The notes beneath the pieces are model-generated. The model had not been told where the DNA came from. It did no database searches and saw only the letters and a list, made by a program, of their open reading frames with translations. The position numbers and the translations under genes are program-made. A stretch of DNA of 12,391 nucleotides from Devosia equisanguinis (GTDB lineage Bacteria; Pseudomonadota; Alphaproteobacteria; Rhizobiales; Devosiaceae): positions 1-12,391 of the forward strand of contig CAMDAL010000093.1 of assembly GCA_945888565.1 (NCBI GenBank). Reading direction: 5' to 3'. Below, piece after piece: positions 6,619 to 12,391 of the stretch; the first letter of the stretch is position 1; each line of letters opens with the position of its first letter.

Positions 6619-7350
6619 TTGCGTATGCTCGTGACCCGGCCAGAACCCGACGCGAGCGAAACCGCAGCCCGGCTCGGCGCTATCGGCATCGAGGGCATGG
6701 CCTGCCCGCTGCTGGTGCACCAGACGCTGCAGGGGAGCCTGCCCGAGGCCACCGGCTTCGCCGCCATCGCTGTCACCAGCGCCAATGCGCTGCGCGCCCT
6801 GCGCGAACGCGGCATGCTGGACCGCTACCTCAAGCTGCCGCTCTACGCCGTGGGCGGCCGCACCGCCGCTGCCGCCAAGGCGCTCGGCTTCAAGAATGTC
6901 ACCCATGCCGAAGGCGGCTTCGCGGCGCTGGCCGAACTGCTCGCCCACACGCCGCTCAAGGGGCCGATCTTCTATCCCGCGGCGCGCGAACTGGCGGGCG
7001 ACCTGGCCAAGTCGCTGGCCCCCTTCGGTCGCATGGTGATCACCGCCGAGGTCTACGCCATGACGGCCCTCGACACCCTGCCGCTCACCGCGGCGGGGGG
7101 CTTCGCCGAGAACTCGATCGGCGCGGTGCTGCTCTACTCGAGGCGGACCGCCGAGACCTTCGTGCGGCTCGCTGAGCCGCATATCGACCGGCTCGAGCGC
7201 CGCCAGCTCGGCATGCTCTGTCTAAGCGAGGCGGTTGCCGAGCCGCTGGTCGATGCCCATTTCATCCGGGTGAGTCTCGCCGAGCAGCCGAGCGAGCAGG
7301 CAATGATGGGGCTTGCCTTGTCGTTTTCGCGCGACCACAACGCATCATGA
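6619..7350 (+). CDS. hemD: Uroporphyrinogen-III synthase, TTG start
   Basis: HemD closes hydroxymethylbilane with inversion of ring D to give uroporphyrinogen III, the branch point to heme, siroheme and cobalamin. The 243-residue protein starts MRMLVTRPEPDA and has the poorly conserved two-lobe HemD fold: the first lobe includes AAIAVTSANALRAL (48-61) and a V-G-G-R-T-A-A-A-A hinge (78-86), the second FYPAARELAGDLA (about 117-129) and VLLYSRRTAETF. Recognition rests on these blocks and on its place just after hemC. The TTG at 6619 is preferred to the ATG two codons later on Shine-Dalgarno spacing and family N-terminus. The next gene begins 37 nt after its stop. Confidence 0.95.
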   Translation: MRMLVTRPEPDASETAARLGAIGIEGMACPLLVHQTLQGSLPEATGFAAIAVTSANALRALRERGMLDRYLKLPLYAVGGRTAAAAKALGFKNVTHAEGGFAALAELLAHTPLKGPIFYPAARELAGDLAKSLAPFGRMVITAEVYAMTALDTLPLTAAGGFAENSIGAVLLYSRRTAETFVRLAEPHIDRLERRQLGMLCLSEAVAEPLVDAHFIRVSLAEQPSEQAMMGLALSFSRDHNAS

Positions 7351-7386
7351 GCCAACCGAGGGGCTTTCGAGTGGAGTACGTGCCGC

Positions 7387-8793
7387 ATGGCTGAGCGCAA
7401 GTCCGGCCCGGTCAGGCCGCCGGTAATCGATCTCACCGCCAAGCCCGCAACACGTCCGCCCGTGCCGGCCGCCGATGAGGCGAGCCCCGGCGAGTCCGGA
7501 TCGCCCATCGATTCCGCTGCCACCGAGAACGTCGGCAGCGATGCGGCAGGCGAGAGCACGCCCGAGGCGCCCCGTCCGCCGCGCCCGCTGGCGCGCCTCG
7601 CCATGCCGTGGAGCGCCATCAGCATCGCCGCCATCGGTGGCGCAATGCTGGGCACCCTGCTGACCTACGCCGCCGTCAATGTCGTTGCCCTGCCGGACAG
7701 CCGCCCGGCGATTGCCGATCCGGCAGCGCAGCTTGCAGCGCAGGATCAGGCCATCGCCGAACTCGCCGCACGCCTCGCCATCGCCGAGGCCGCCACGCAG
7801 GCGACCGAGACGAGTGTCACGACGTCTTCCGAGGCGGCAGCCGCCGATCTCGAGGCGCTGCGCCGACAGCTTGCTGCCGTCCCCCCGCCACTGCCGGTCG
7901 ATCTGGGGCCGCTCGAAGCGCAGGTGGCGAGCCTCGAAGACCGCATCGCCGCCATCGGTGCCGGGGCTTCCGGAGCCGATGCGACGGCGCTCGCCGACAC
8001 GATTTCCGGGCTCGAAGCGGGGCTCGGCGAACTCCGCGCCGCGCTCGAGGCGCTGACGCAGCGCACCGCGACCGCCGAACAGTCGGTCGTGGCGCTGAGC
8101 GGCGAAGTGGCTGCCACCAAGTCCGCCGTCGCGGCGCAGACCAGCATGATCGGCTCGTCCGATATCGGTCCGGCCGTGCGTTTGCCGCTGATGGTTTCGG
8201 GGGTCGAAAGCGCCTTCGCCAACGGCCGGCCGTTCGATGCCGAGCTCACGGGCCTCGTCACGCTGCTGCCCGACCTTGCCGTGCCCGAGGCGATCCGCAC
8301 CGCCGCCCCGGCCGGTCTGCCGCGTCCAGATGCGGTCGCCATGGCGTTCACGGAGGCTGTGCCAGTCATCCTCGCCGGCCGCCCCGCCGGCGGCAGCGGC
8401 GACCTGACGCAGGACGCCATCGAGTGGGCCAAGGGCATGCTGGCGCTTCGGCCGATGGAGGAAACCGAGGGTGACGCGCCCGAAGCCATCGTTTCGCGTC
8501 TCGAAGCGGCGATCGGCCGGCGCGATTTCGTCGGTGCTGCGGCGCTGCTCGCCCAGTTGCCCGAGCCGATGCAGGCCGCCGCCGGTGCGATCGCCAGCGA
8601 TATCCGCACCCTCGCTGCCGCGGACGGCTTCATCGCCACGCTGCGGGCGCAAGCACTGGAGGCGCCCGCACTTGAAGCGCCCACGCTTGAGGAGCCTGCA
8701 CTCGAGGCACCGGTCGAGCCTGCATCCGAGGCAGCGACCGAGCCGGTGTCCGAGCCGCCTGTGCCCGAACAGCCCGTGGAGGCCACACCGTGA
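7387..8793 (+). CDS. mic60: Mitofilin/Mic60-like inner-membrane protein (COG4223 type)
   Basis: A 468-residue membrane protein with the layout of alphaproteobacterial Mic60: a Pro-rich cytoplasmic N-terminus (1-72), one transmembrane helix (about 76-100), an Ala/Glu-rich region likely to form coiled coil (about 112-250), and a C-terminal mitofilin-like domain (about 260-420, beginning I-G-P-A-V-R-L-P-L). Homologues of mitochondrial Mic60 lie between hemD and hemY in many Alphaproteobacteria and shape intracytoplasmic membranes; the same position here is the main support. The sequence itself diverges strongly in this family. Unusual is the tail after the domain (423-468), built from imperfect (A/T)-L-E-(A/E)-P repeats and then E-P-rich sequence. 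The ATG follows GGAG by 10 nt. Its stop overlaps the hemY GTG in GTGA, so the two are translationally coupled. Confidence 0.82.
   Translation: MAERKSGPVRPPVIDLTAKPATRPPVPAADEASPGESGSPIDSAATENVGSDAAGESTPEAPRPPRPLARLAMPWSAISIAAIGGAMLGTLLTYAAVNVVALPDSRPAIADPAAQLAAQDQAIAELAARLAIAEAATQATETSVTTSSEAAAADLEALRRQLAAVPPPLPVDLGPLEAQVASLEDRIAAIGAGASGADATALADTISGLEAGLGELRAALEALTQRTATAEQSVVALSGEVAATKSAVAAQTSMIGSSDIGPAVRLPLMVSGVESAFANGRPFDAELTGLVTLLPDLAVPEAIRTAAPAGLPRPDAVAMAFTEAVPVILAGRPAGGSGDLTQDAIEWAKGMLALRPMEETEGDAPEAIVSRLEAAIGRRDFVGAAALLAQLPEPMQAAAGAIASDIRTLAAADGFIATLRAQALEAPALEAPTLEEPALEAPVEPASEAATEPVSEPPVPEQPVEATP
8664..8785 (+). repeat. Imperfect short tandem repeats in the mitofilin-like C-terminus
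   Basis: DNA coding for the tail repeats units close to GCACTGGAGGCGCCC about every 15 nt (8655-8714), giving A-L-E-A-P, A-L-E-A-P, T-L-E-E-P, A-L-E-A-P. It then degrades to E-P-A-S-E and E-P-V-S-E-P motifs. The frame is kept, so slippage here would change tail length in whole repeats. The copies differ at third positions, which argues against a very recent expansion. Confidence 0.6.
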
Positions 8794-10202
8794 TCCGGCT
8801 TGCCTACTGGCTGGTCATCAGCCTGCTCGTCACCGCCGGTATTGCCTGGCTGATCGGCCTGCCGGGCGTGCTCACCGTCGAGATGCTCGGCATGCGGATG
8901 CAGCCGCGGCTCGGCGTCGCGGCGCTCGCCGCCATCGTGGCGGTGTTCGTCATCATCCTCGTCTGGGGCATCCTGCGCCGCGTCCTCGCTGCGCCGTTCT
9001 ACATCGCCCGCCGATCGCGCGAGCGGCGCAAGGATATGGGCTTCACCGCGCTGTCCGATGGTTTCATCGCGCTGCAGGCCGGCGATGCGCTGCGGGCCCG
9101 CTCGCTCGCCCGCGAGGCGCGGGGCAACCTGCCGCGCAACGCCGCCGCACAACTGCTCGAAGCCCGGGCCGACCTGGCGCTGGGCGACATGCATTCGGCG
9201 CGCGAGCACTACCGGGCGCTGATCTCCAACCGCAAGACGGCGCTGGCCGCGCTCTCCGGCCTCTACGACCAGGCCCGGCAGCAGGGCCGTGTCGACGCGG
9301 CCCTGACCTTCGCACAGAAGGCGCTCGACATTGCGCCGCAGGCGCCGTGGGCGCGCGAAGCGGTGTTCGACGACATGACGCGGCAGGCCCGCTGGGACGA
9401 GGCGGCGCGCATGGTGGCCGAGGAGCAGGCCGTCACCCGCGAAGAAAAGATGCGTAAGCGCCGCCGTCTCGCCGTCGTCGAGGCCGCCCGGGCCCAGCTC
9501 GCCGAAGGCAACGAGCCGAACGCTGCCCTCGAACACGCGCTGTCCGCGCTGAAGCTGGTGCCTGATTTCGTCCCCGCCGCGCTGATCGCGGCGCGCATCT
9601 ATGCCAACCGCGGCGAAGCCCGCCGCTCGATGAGCCTGCTGCGGCGCGTCTGGCGCGCCACCTCGCATCCCGATATCGGCACGCTCTACGCCAATGCGGT
9701 GCCAGGTGCGTCGGCGGTCGATCGGCTGAAGCGGGTCCGCGAGCTGATCGAACTGCCGCCCACCAACAAGGCTGGCGCGCTGGTGCTGGCGCGCGCCGCC
9801 ATCGATGCCTTCGACTGGGTACTGGCGCGCCAGGCGCTCGCCAACTACTCCTCGGCCAATCCCTCGCAGGCGGTGTGCCTGATGATGGCCGAGATCGAGG
9901 AAGGCGATACCGGCGACAAGGGCAAGGCGCGCGACTGGGTCAACCGTGCCGTCCGCGCCCCACGTGAGCCGCTATGGACCGCCGACGGCATCACCGCCGA
10001 GGACTGGGAGCCGCTGTCGCCCGTCAGCGGCAAGCTCGATGCGTTCGAATGGCGCGTCCCGACCAGCGCCGTCGCCACCCGCACCAACGGCGCCATGACC
10101 CCCGCCGCCTCCCGTCCGGCCGAGCCTGCGGCCGCCAGCGTTCCCGCCACGCTCGAGCCGGCGCGCACGCAGCCCGCTCCGCCAGCCCTGCCGATCGCTT
10201 GA
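8790..10202 (+). CDS. hemY: HemY-type TPR membrane protein of the heme operon, GTG start
   Basis: A 470-residue HemY_N/TPR protein, unrelated to the Bacillus protoporphyrinogen oxidase also called HemY. Two transmembrane helices lie at about 5-27 and 42-62, followed by a basic stretch (74-81) and helical TPR-like repeats (about 84-390) facing the cytoplasm or periplasm. The conserved C-terminal block P-L-W-T-A-D-G (394-400) with L-S-P-V-S-G-K-L-D-A-F-E-W (409-421) is typical of alphaproteobacterial HemY. Its exact role in late heme synthesis is not settled; it is thought to act as an assembly or partner protein. A Pro/Ala-rich tail (about 437-470) ends the protein. The GTG at 8790 overlaps the previous stop by 4 bp and is the last start of the heme block. 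Confidence 0.94.
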   Translation: MIRLAYWLVISLLVTAGIAWLIGLPGVLTVEMLGMRMQPRLGVAALAAIVAVFVIILVWGILRRVLAAPFYIARRSRERRKDMGFTALSDGFIALQAGDALRARSLAREARGNLPRNAAAQLLEARADLALGDMHSAREHYRALISNRKTALAALSGLYDQARQQGRVDAALTFAQKALDIAPQAPWAREAVFDDMTRQARWDEAARMVAEEQAVTREEKMRKRRRLAVVEAARAQLAEGNEPNAALEHALSALKLVPDFVPAALIAARIYANRGEARRSMSLLRRVWRATSHPDIGTLYANAVPGASAVDRLKRVRELIELPPTNKAGALVLARAAIDAFDWVLARQALANYSSANPSQAVCLMMAEIEEGDTGDKGKARDWVNRAVRAPREPLWTADGITAEDWEPLSPVSGKLDAFEWRVPTSAVATRTNGAMTPAASRPAEPAAASVPATLEPARTQPAPPALPIA

Positions 10203-10223
10203 AAATCGGGGGCGCGAGCACTC

Positions 10224-10252
10224 TTGCGTCAGCGGGCAGGGTCAAGTATTAG
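10224..10252 (+). promoter_or_regulatory. Likely promoter of the tRNA-Thr gene
   Basis: TTGCGT (10224-10229) and TATTAG (10247-10252) are separated by 17 nt, placing the transcript start near 10259, about five bases before the mature tRNA. The region is between the hemY stop (10202) and the tRNA. The hexamers are 3-4 of 6 matches to consensus; the ideal spacing and location raise confidence. Confidence 0.5.
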
Positions 10253-10263
10253 CTCGCCTCGAC

Positions 10264-10339
10264 GCCGCATTAGCTCAGTCGGTAGAGCATCTCATTCGTA
10301 ATGAGGGGGTCGCTGGTTCGATTCCGGCATGCGGCACCA
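10264..10339 (+). tRNA. tRNA-Thr (anticodon CGT)
   Basis: A complete 76-nt cloverleaf. The acceptor stem GCCGCAT (10264-10270) pairs perfectly with ATGCGGC (10329-10335). The D arm is GCTC/GAGC (10273-10288). The anticodon stem is TCTCA/TGAGG (10290-10306) with loop TTCGTAA, anticodon CGT at 10297-10299, reading ACG. The T arm is GCTGG/CCGGC with loop TTCGATT (10312-10328). Discriminator A10336 is followed by an encoded CCA (10337-10339). A37 (10300) is the base that TsaD would modify to t6A, since ACG is an ANN codon. No integrase gene or obvious attachment repeat adjoins it. Confidence 0.97.
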
Positions 10340-10345
10340 CCCTTT

Positions 10346-10367
10346 CCGGGCCTTTCAGACGGTCCGG
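10346..10367 (+). terminator. Possible transcription stop hairpin after tRNA-Thr
   Basis: CCGGGCC (10346-10352) pairs with GGTCCGG (10361-10367), including one G-U, around an 8-nt loop, starting six bases after the CCA. There is no run of T after the stem (CTTCCC follows), so it is not a textbook intrinsic terminator. It could still aid 3' processing or termination. Confidence 0.35.
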
Positions 10368-10483
10368 CTTCCCAGCAGTTCAGGTCAGGCAAGCGCGGCG
10401 GCAATGTCCGGCGTGCCGCAGTGGAACTCTGGCGTCGGCCAAAAATGTTGGCTATCTGGCTGGCTTTGTTTCGCAGGCAGACC

Positions 10484-11248
10484 ATGGCCCTCAGCAAGAC
10501 CTATGACGGCGACGAGCCGGTGCGCGTCAACAAATGGCTGGCTCAGAGCGGTGTCTGCTCGCGCCGCGAGGCCGATGCCCTGATCGCCGATGGCCGCGTG
10601 CGGATCGATGGCGAAAGCTTCACCGACGCCGGCCGCAAGATCCTGCCGGGCCAGACCCTGACCCTTGATCAGAGCGCCGCCTCGGAGCTCGATGCGCGGT
10701 TCACGGTCATCTACAACAAGCCGGTCGGCATCGTTTCGGGCCAGCCCGAGCCGGGCGAAATCCCTGCCGTCAGCATGATCCGCCGCGCCAACGTCTTCGG
10801 CGAGGCCCAGGTCTTTCCCGACCGGAATTCGCACCTCGCGCCTGTGGGGCGCCTCGACAAGGATTCGCACGGCCTGCTCATCCTGTCCAATGACGGGGTC
10901 CTCGCCAAGGCGATCATCGGGCCGCAATCCGACCTCGAAAAGGAATACCACGTCCGGGTGCGTGGCGAGCTGTTCGAGGAGAAGATCGCCTGGCTGCGCC
11001 ACGGGCTGGAACTCGACGGTCGCAAGCTCAAGCCCGCCATCGTCACGCGGACCGGCGCCCAATCGCTGACCTTCGTCCTGAAGGAAGGCCGCAATCGCCA
11101 GATTCGCCGCATGTGCACGATGTGCGAACTGCGGGTCATCGATCTGCTGCGCGTCCGCATCGGCGGCCTGAACCTGGGGAACCTGCCGGAGGGTCAGTGG
11201 CGCCTCCTGACGCCCGAGGAACGCACCGGGCTCATCGGCCAGTCCTGA
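10484..11248 (+). CDS. rluF: RNA pseudouridine synthase, RsuA/RluB/RluE/RluF family, RluF-like
   Basis: A 254-residue pseudouridine synthase acting on 23S rRNA (E. coli RluF modifies U2604 and tRNA-Tyr U35). Residues 12-65 form an S4 RNA-binding domain (V-R-V-N-K-W-L-A-Q-S-G-V-C-S-R-R-E-A-D). The catalytic domain follows with YNKPVGIVS (77-85), VGRLDKDSHGLLILSNDG (121-138) carrying catalytic Asp125, EKEYHVRVRG (152-161) and EGRNRQIRRM (201-210). The KPVGIVS and GRLDKDS blocks resemble RluF more than RsuA. The long basic tail of E. coli RluF is absent. The ATG at 10484 gives M-A-L-S-K-T before the S4 domain; an in-frame ATG at 10445 would add 13 hydrophobic-rich residues and is less likely. 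The Shine-Dalgarno is weak (AGG, 6 nt away). Confidence 0.93.
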   Translation: MALSKTYDGDEPVRVNKWLAQSGVCSRREADALIADGRVRIDGESFTDAGRKILPGQTLTLDQSAASELDARFTVIYNKPVGIVSGQPEPGEIPAVSMIRRANVFGEAQVFPDRNSHLAPVGRLDKDSHGLLILSNDGVLAKAIIGPQSDLEKEYHVRVRGELFEEKIAWLRHGLELDGRKLKPAIVTRTGAQSLTFVLKEGRNRQIRRMCTMCELRVIDLLRVRIGGLNLGNLPEGQWRLLTPEERTGLIGQS

Positions 11249-11281
11249 CCGCAACCCCTGCGACATCTGCGGCGGCCGGCC

Positions 11282-11300
11282 AGCGAGATTTTTCTCGGCT
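11282..11300 (+). other. Small hairpin in the gap after rluF
   Basis: AGC-GAGA and TCTC-(G)-GCT form a 7-bp stem with one bulge around a TTTT loop, 34 nt after the rluF stop. There is no T-run after the stem, so it is at best a weak terminator. A second small palindrome, GTGCT-CC-AGCAC, lies at 11374-11385 just before the next gene's ribosome site. Confidence 0.3.
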
Positions 11301-11405
11301 GACTGCTGCAAGGCCGTCGTGCATCCGTGCTACAAATCCGCCCACAGTCGGGGTTCGGGTCGGTTTGCATGGGGTGCTCCAGCACAGGTTCAGGGTCGGA
11401 GGCGC

Positions 11406-12391
11406 ATGACCGTGCCCTTTGACACGCTGCTCTGGGTGCTGGTCGGGCTGGCGCTCGGCATCACGCTCTCCATGGTTTTCCTGGTGCTCTATGCGGCGCT
11501 CGAGCGGCGGGCCATCGCTCGCCGCGCCGCGCCGCGCGCTTCCGTACCAGCAAGGGAAGCGCAGTCGAGTGCGCTGCGCCGCCGCGCCAAGGCGGCCCTG
11601 AGCGTGCCGATCGAGCCCATGCTGCCGCCGGCCGACGAGACCTTGCCCGATGCCGGTGTCGATGAGCCTGAGCCCAGCACTGTCGTGGCACTCACCCGCG
11701 CGCTCGAAGCCCAGCCGCAACTGCCCGCCCCCGATCTCCATGAGCTGAACGAGGCCGGGACCACGCCGGATTTCAATTTCGACCTCGATTTCACCCTCCC
11801 GCCCGAGCCCGACCCTGCGCCTGAGCCTGAACCCCATCCCGAGCCTGAAGCAGATCCCGAGCCCATCCCCGAGCCTGAGCCGCCGCCGCCCGAGCCGGTG
11901 ATCATCCTGCCGCCGCCGCGTCCCGTCGCGCCGCCGCCACCCGCGCCCAAGCCGGTGGTGATCGAGGCCGCGGTCAACCCCGTCGCGCCGCCGGCTGTGG
12001 CGCCACTGCCGTCTCGACCGGTGCCACCGCCCGTGGCTCCGGTTGCCGCGCCCGCGCCGGCGCCGCAGCCCAGGCCGAAAAGACCGGTCGTCACGCCGCC
12101 TCCGGCGATCAAGCCGCCACCCATGCCGGTCCGGGCGGCCCCTGCGGGATCCAGCCCACCGGCCCCGCCGAAGCCTCCGGCAGCGAAGCCCGAGGCTCCG
12201 GTTGCGCTCCCTCCGGCCCCGGCCCGGCCAGTTGCGGCCGTACCCGTCAGGACTCCGGTGCCCCTTGTGGTCGCTCCGCCGCCAGCGGCGGTGGCGCCCG
12301 CCGTCGCGCCGCCGCCGACCCCCGCGCCTCCGCCGGAACCGCCCCCGCCTCTCGAACCACCGGTCATCGGTGGTGTCCGCTTCGCCCCGGT
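11406..12391 (+). CDS. Membrane-anchored, extremely proline-rich protein of unknown function (3' end outside window)
   Basis: The frame stays open for 328 residues to the window edge. An N-terminal transmembrane helix (about 8-31) is followed by a basic stretch (34-62, R/A-rich). An acidic linker (75-130) precedes a Glu-Pro repeat tract (132-165, P-E-P-D-P-A-P-E-P type). A long Pro/Ala/Val tract with scattered Lys/Arg (166-320) then ends in V-I-G-G-V-R-F-A-P, which may begin a folded domain beyond the edge. The order anchor, acidic Pro tract, basic/neutral Pro tract recalls TonB-type periplasm-spanning spacers, but no TonB helix motif or C-terminal domain is visible. GGAGG (11398-11402) is only 3 nt from the ATG at 11406 and 9 nt from an in-frame GTG at 11412, so the GTG may be the true start. 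I do not recognise the family. Confidence 0.75.
   Translation, partial: MTVPFDTLLWVLVGLALGITLSMVFLVLYAALERRAIARRAAPRASVPAREAQSSALRRRAKAALSVPIEPMLPPADETLPDAGVDEPEPSTVVALTRALEAQPQLPAPDLHELNEAGTTPDFNFDLDFTLPPEPDPAPEPEPHPEPEADPEPIPEPEPPPPEPVIILPPPRPVAPPPPAPKPVVIEAAVNPVAPPAVAPLPSRPVPPPVAPVAAPAPAPQPRPKRPVVTPPPAIKPPPMPVRAAPAGSSPPAPPKPPAAKPEAPVALPPAPARPVAAVPVRTPVPLVVAPPPAAVAPAVAPPPTPAPPPEPPPPLEPPVIGGVRFAP

Noticed and set aside
5728..7182. Minus-strand 484-residue frame opposite hemC and hemD
   Set aside because: Shadow frame rich in Gly/Arg/Glu with no recognisable domain; hemC and hemD are certain on the other strand.
7746..9668. Minus-strand 640-residue frame opposite the mitofilin-like gene and hemY
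   Set aside because: Low-complexity Ser/Ala/Arg composition typical of antisense of GC-rich coding DNA; it crosses the coupled junction of two real genes.
8790..10202. HemY as protoporphyrinogen oxidase
   Set aside because: No FAD-binding Rossmann motif; two membrane helices, TPR-like repeats and the C-terminal L-D-A-F-E-W block identify the unrelated HemY_N/TPR family.
10301..10483. Longer rluF start overlapping the tRNA
   Set aside because: The frame opens inside the tRNA gene; the extra 61 residues have no family match, and the S4 domain begins normally after the ATG at 10484.
11282..11300. Hairpin after rluF as an intrinsic terminator
   Set aside because: The T-run is in the loop, not after the stem, so it lacks the feature needed for intrinsic termination; kept only as a hairpin.
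11489..12367. Minus-strand 292-residue glycine-rich frame resembling PE_PGRS or glycine-rich cell-wall proteins
   Set aside because: It is the antisense of the proline codons (CCG/CCC read as CGG/GGG) of the plus-strand proline-rich gene. That gene has a membrane helix and an open frame from 11406; the glycine frame has no independent start signal.

Overview
The window is high-GC, densely coded chromosomal DNA from an alphaproteobacterium, most likely order Hyphomicrobiales. A Devosia-like genus is possible but is only a guess. The main support is the heme block hemC-hemD-(mitofilin-like)-hemY facing away from a tsaD-gpsA-yciI-EVE block, a gene order typical of Alphaproteobacteria. I see no mobile element, phage gene, CRISPR array or rRNA.

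Layout. Positions 1-5608 are all on the minus strand. Read in the direction of transcription they are tsaD (tRNA t6A synthesis), gpsA (glycerol-3-phosphate dehydrogenase), a YciI-family protein with a TTG start, and an EVE-domain protein. These four are tightly packed (11-bp overlap, 2-bp gap, 10-bp gap) and look like one operon. A 335-bp spacer follows. It is rich in hairpins and holds a 17-codon reading frame behind a strong Shine-Dalgarno sequence. Then come an ABC exporter (fused membrane and ATPase half-transporter) and the start of a luciferase-like flavin oxidoreductase that runs off the left edge.

Positions 5677-10202 are on the plus strand: hemC, hemD (TTG start), a Mic60/mitofilin-like inner-membrane protein, and hemY (GTG start, 4-bp overlap with the gene before it). 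HemC and HemD make hydroxymethylbilane and uroporphyrinogen III. The mitofilin-like and HemY proteins are membrane-anchored partners kept beside the heme genes in this class. A 68-bp divergent region with a perfect CCTATATAGG palindrome separates the two blocks.

Positions 10264-10339 encode tRNA-Thr(CGT) with an encoded CCA and its own likely promoter. RluF-like pseudouridine synthase follows (10484-11248). Last is an incomplete membrane-anchored, extremely proline-rich protein that runs off the right edge; its acidic Glu-Pro stretch followed by basic/neutral Pro stretch recalls TonB-type periplasmic spacers.

Most of the window is housekeeping. The items most worth a second look are the short-ORF/hairpin leader before the ABC transporter, the unidentified proline-rich protein, the repetitive tail on the mitofilin-like protein, and the EVE and YciI genes coupled to tsaD.
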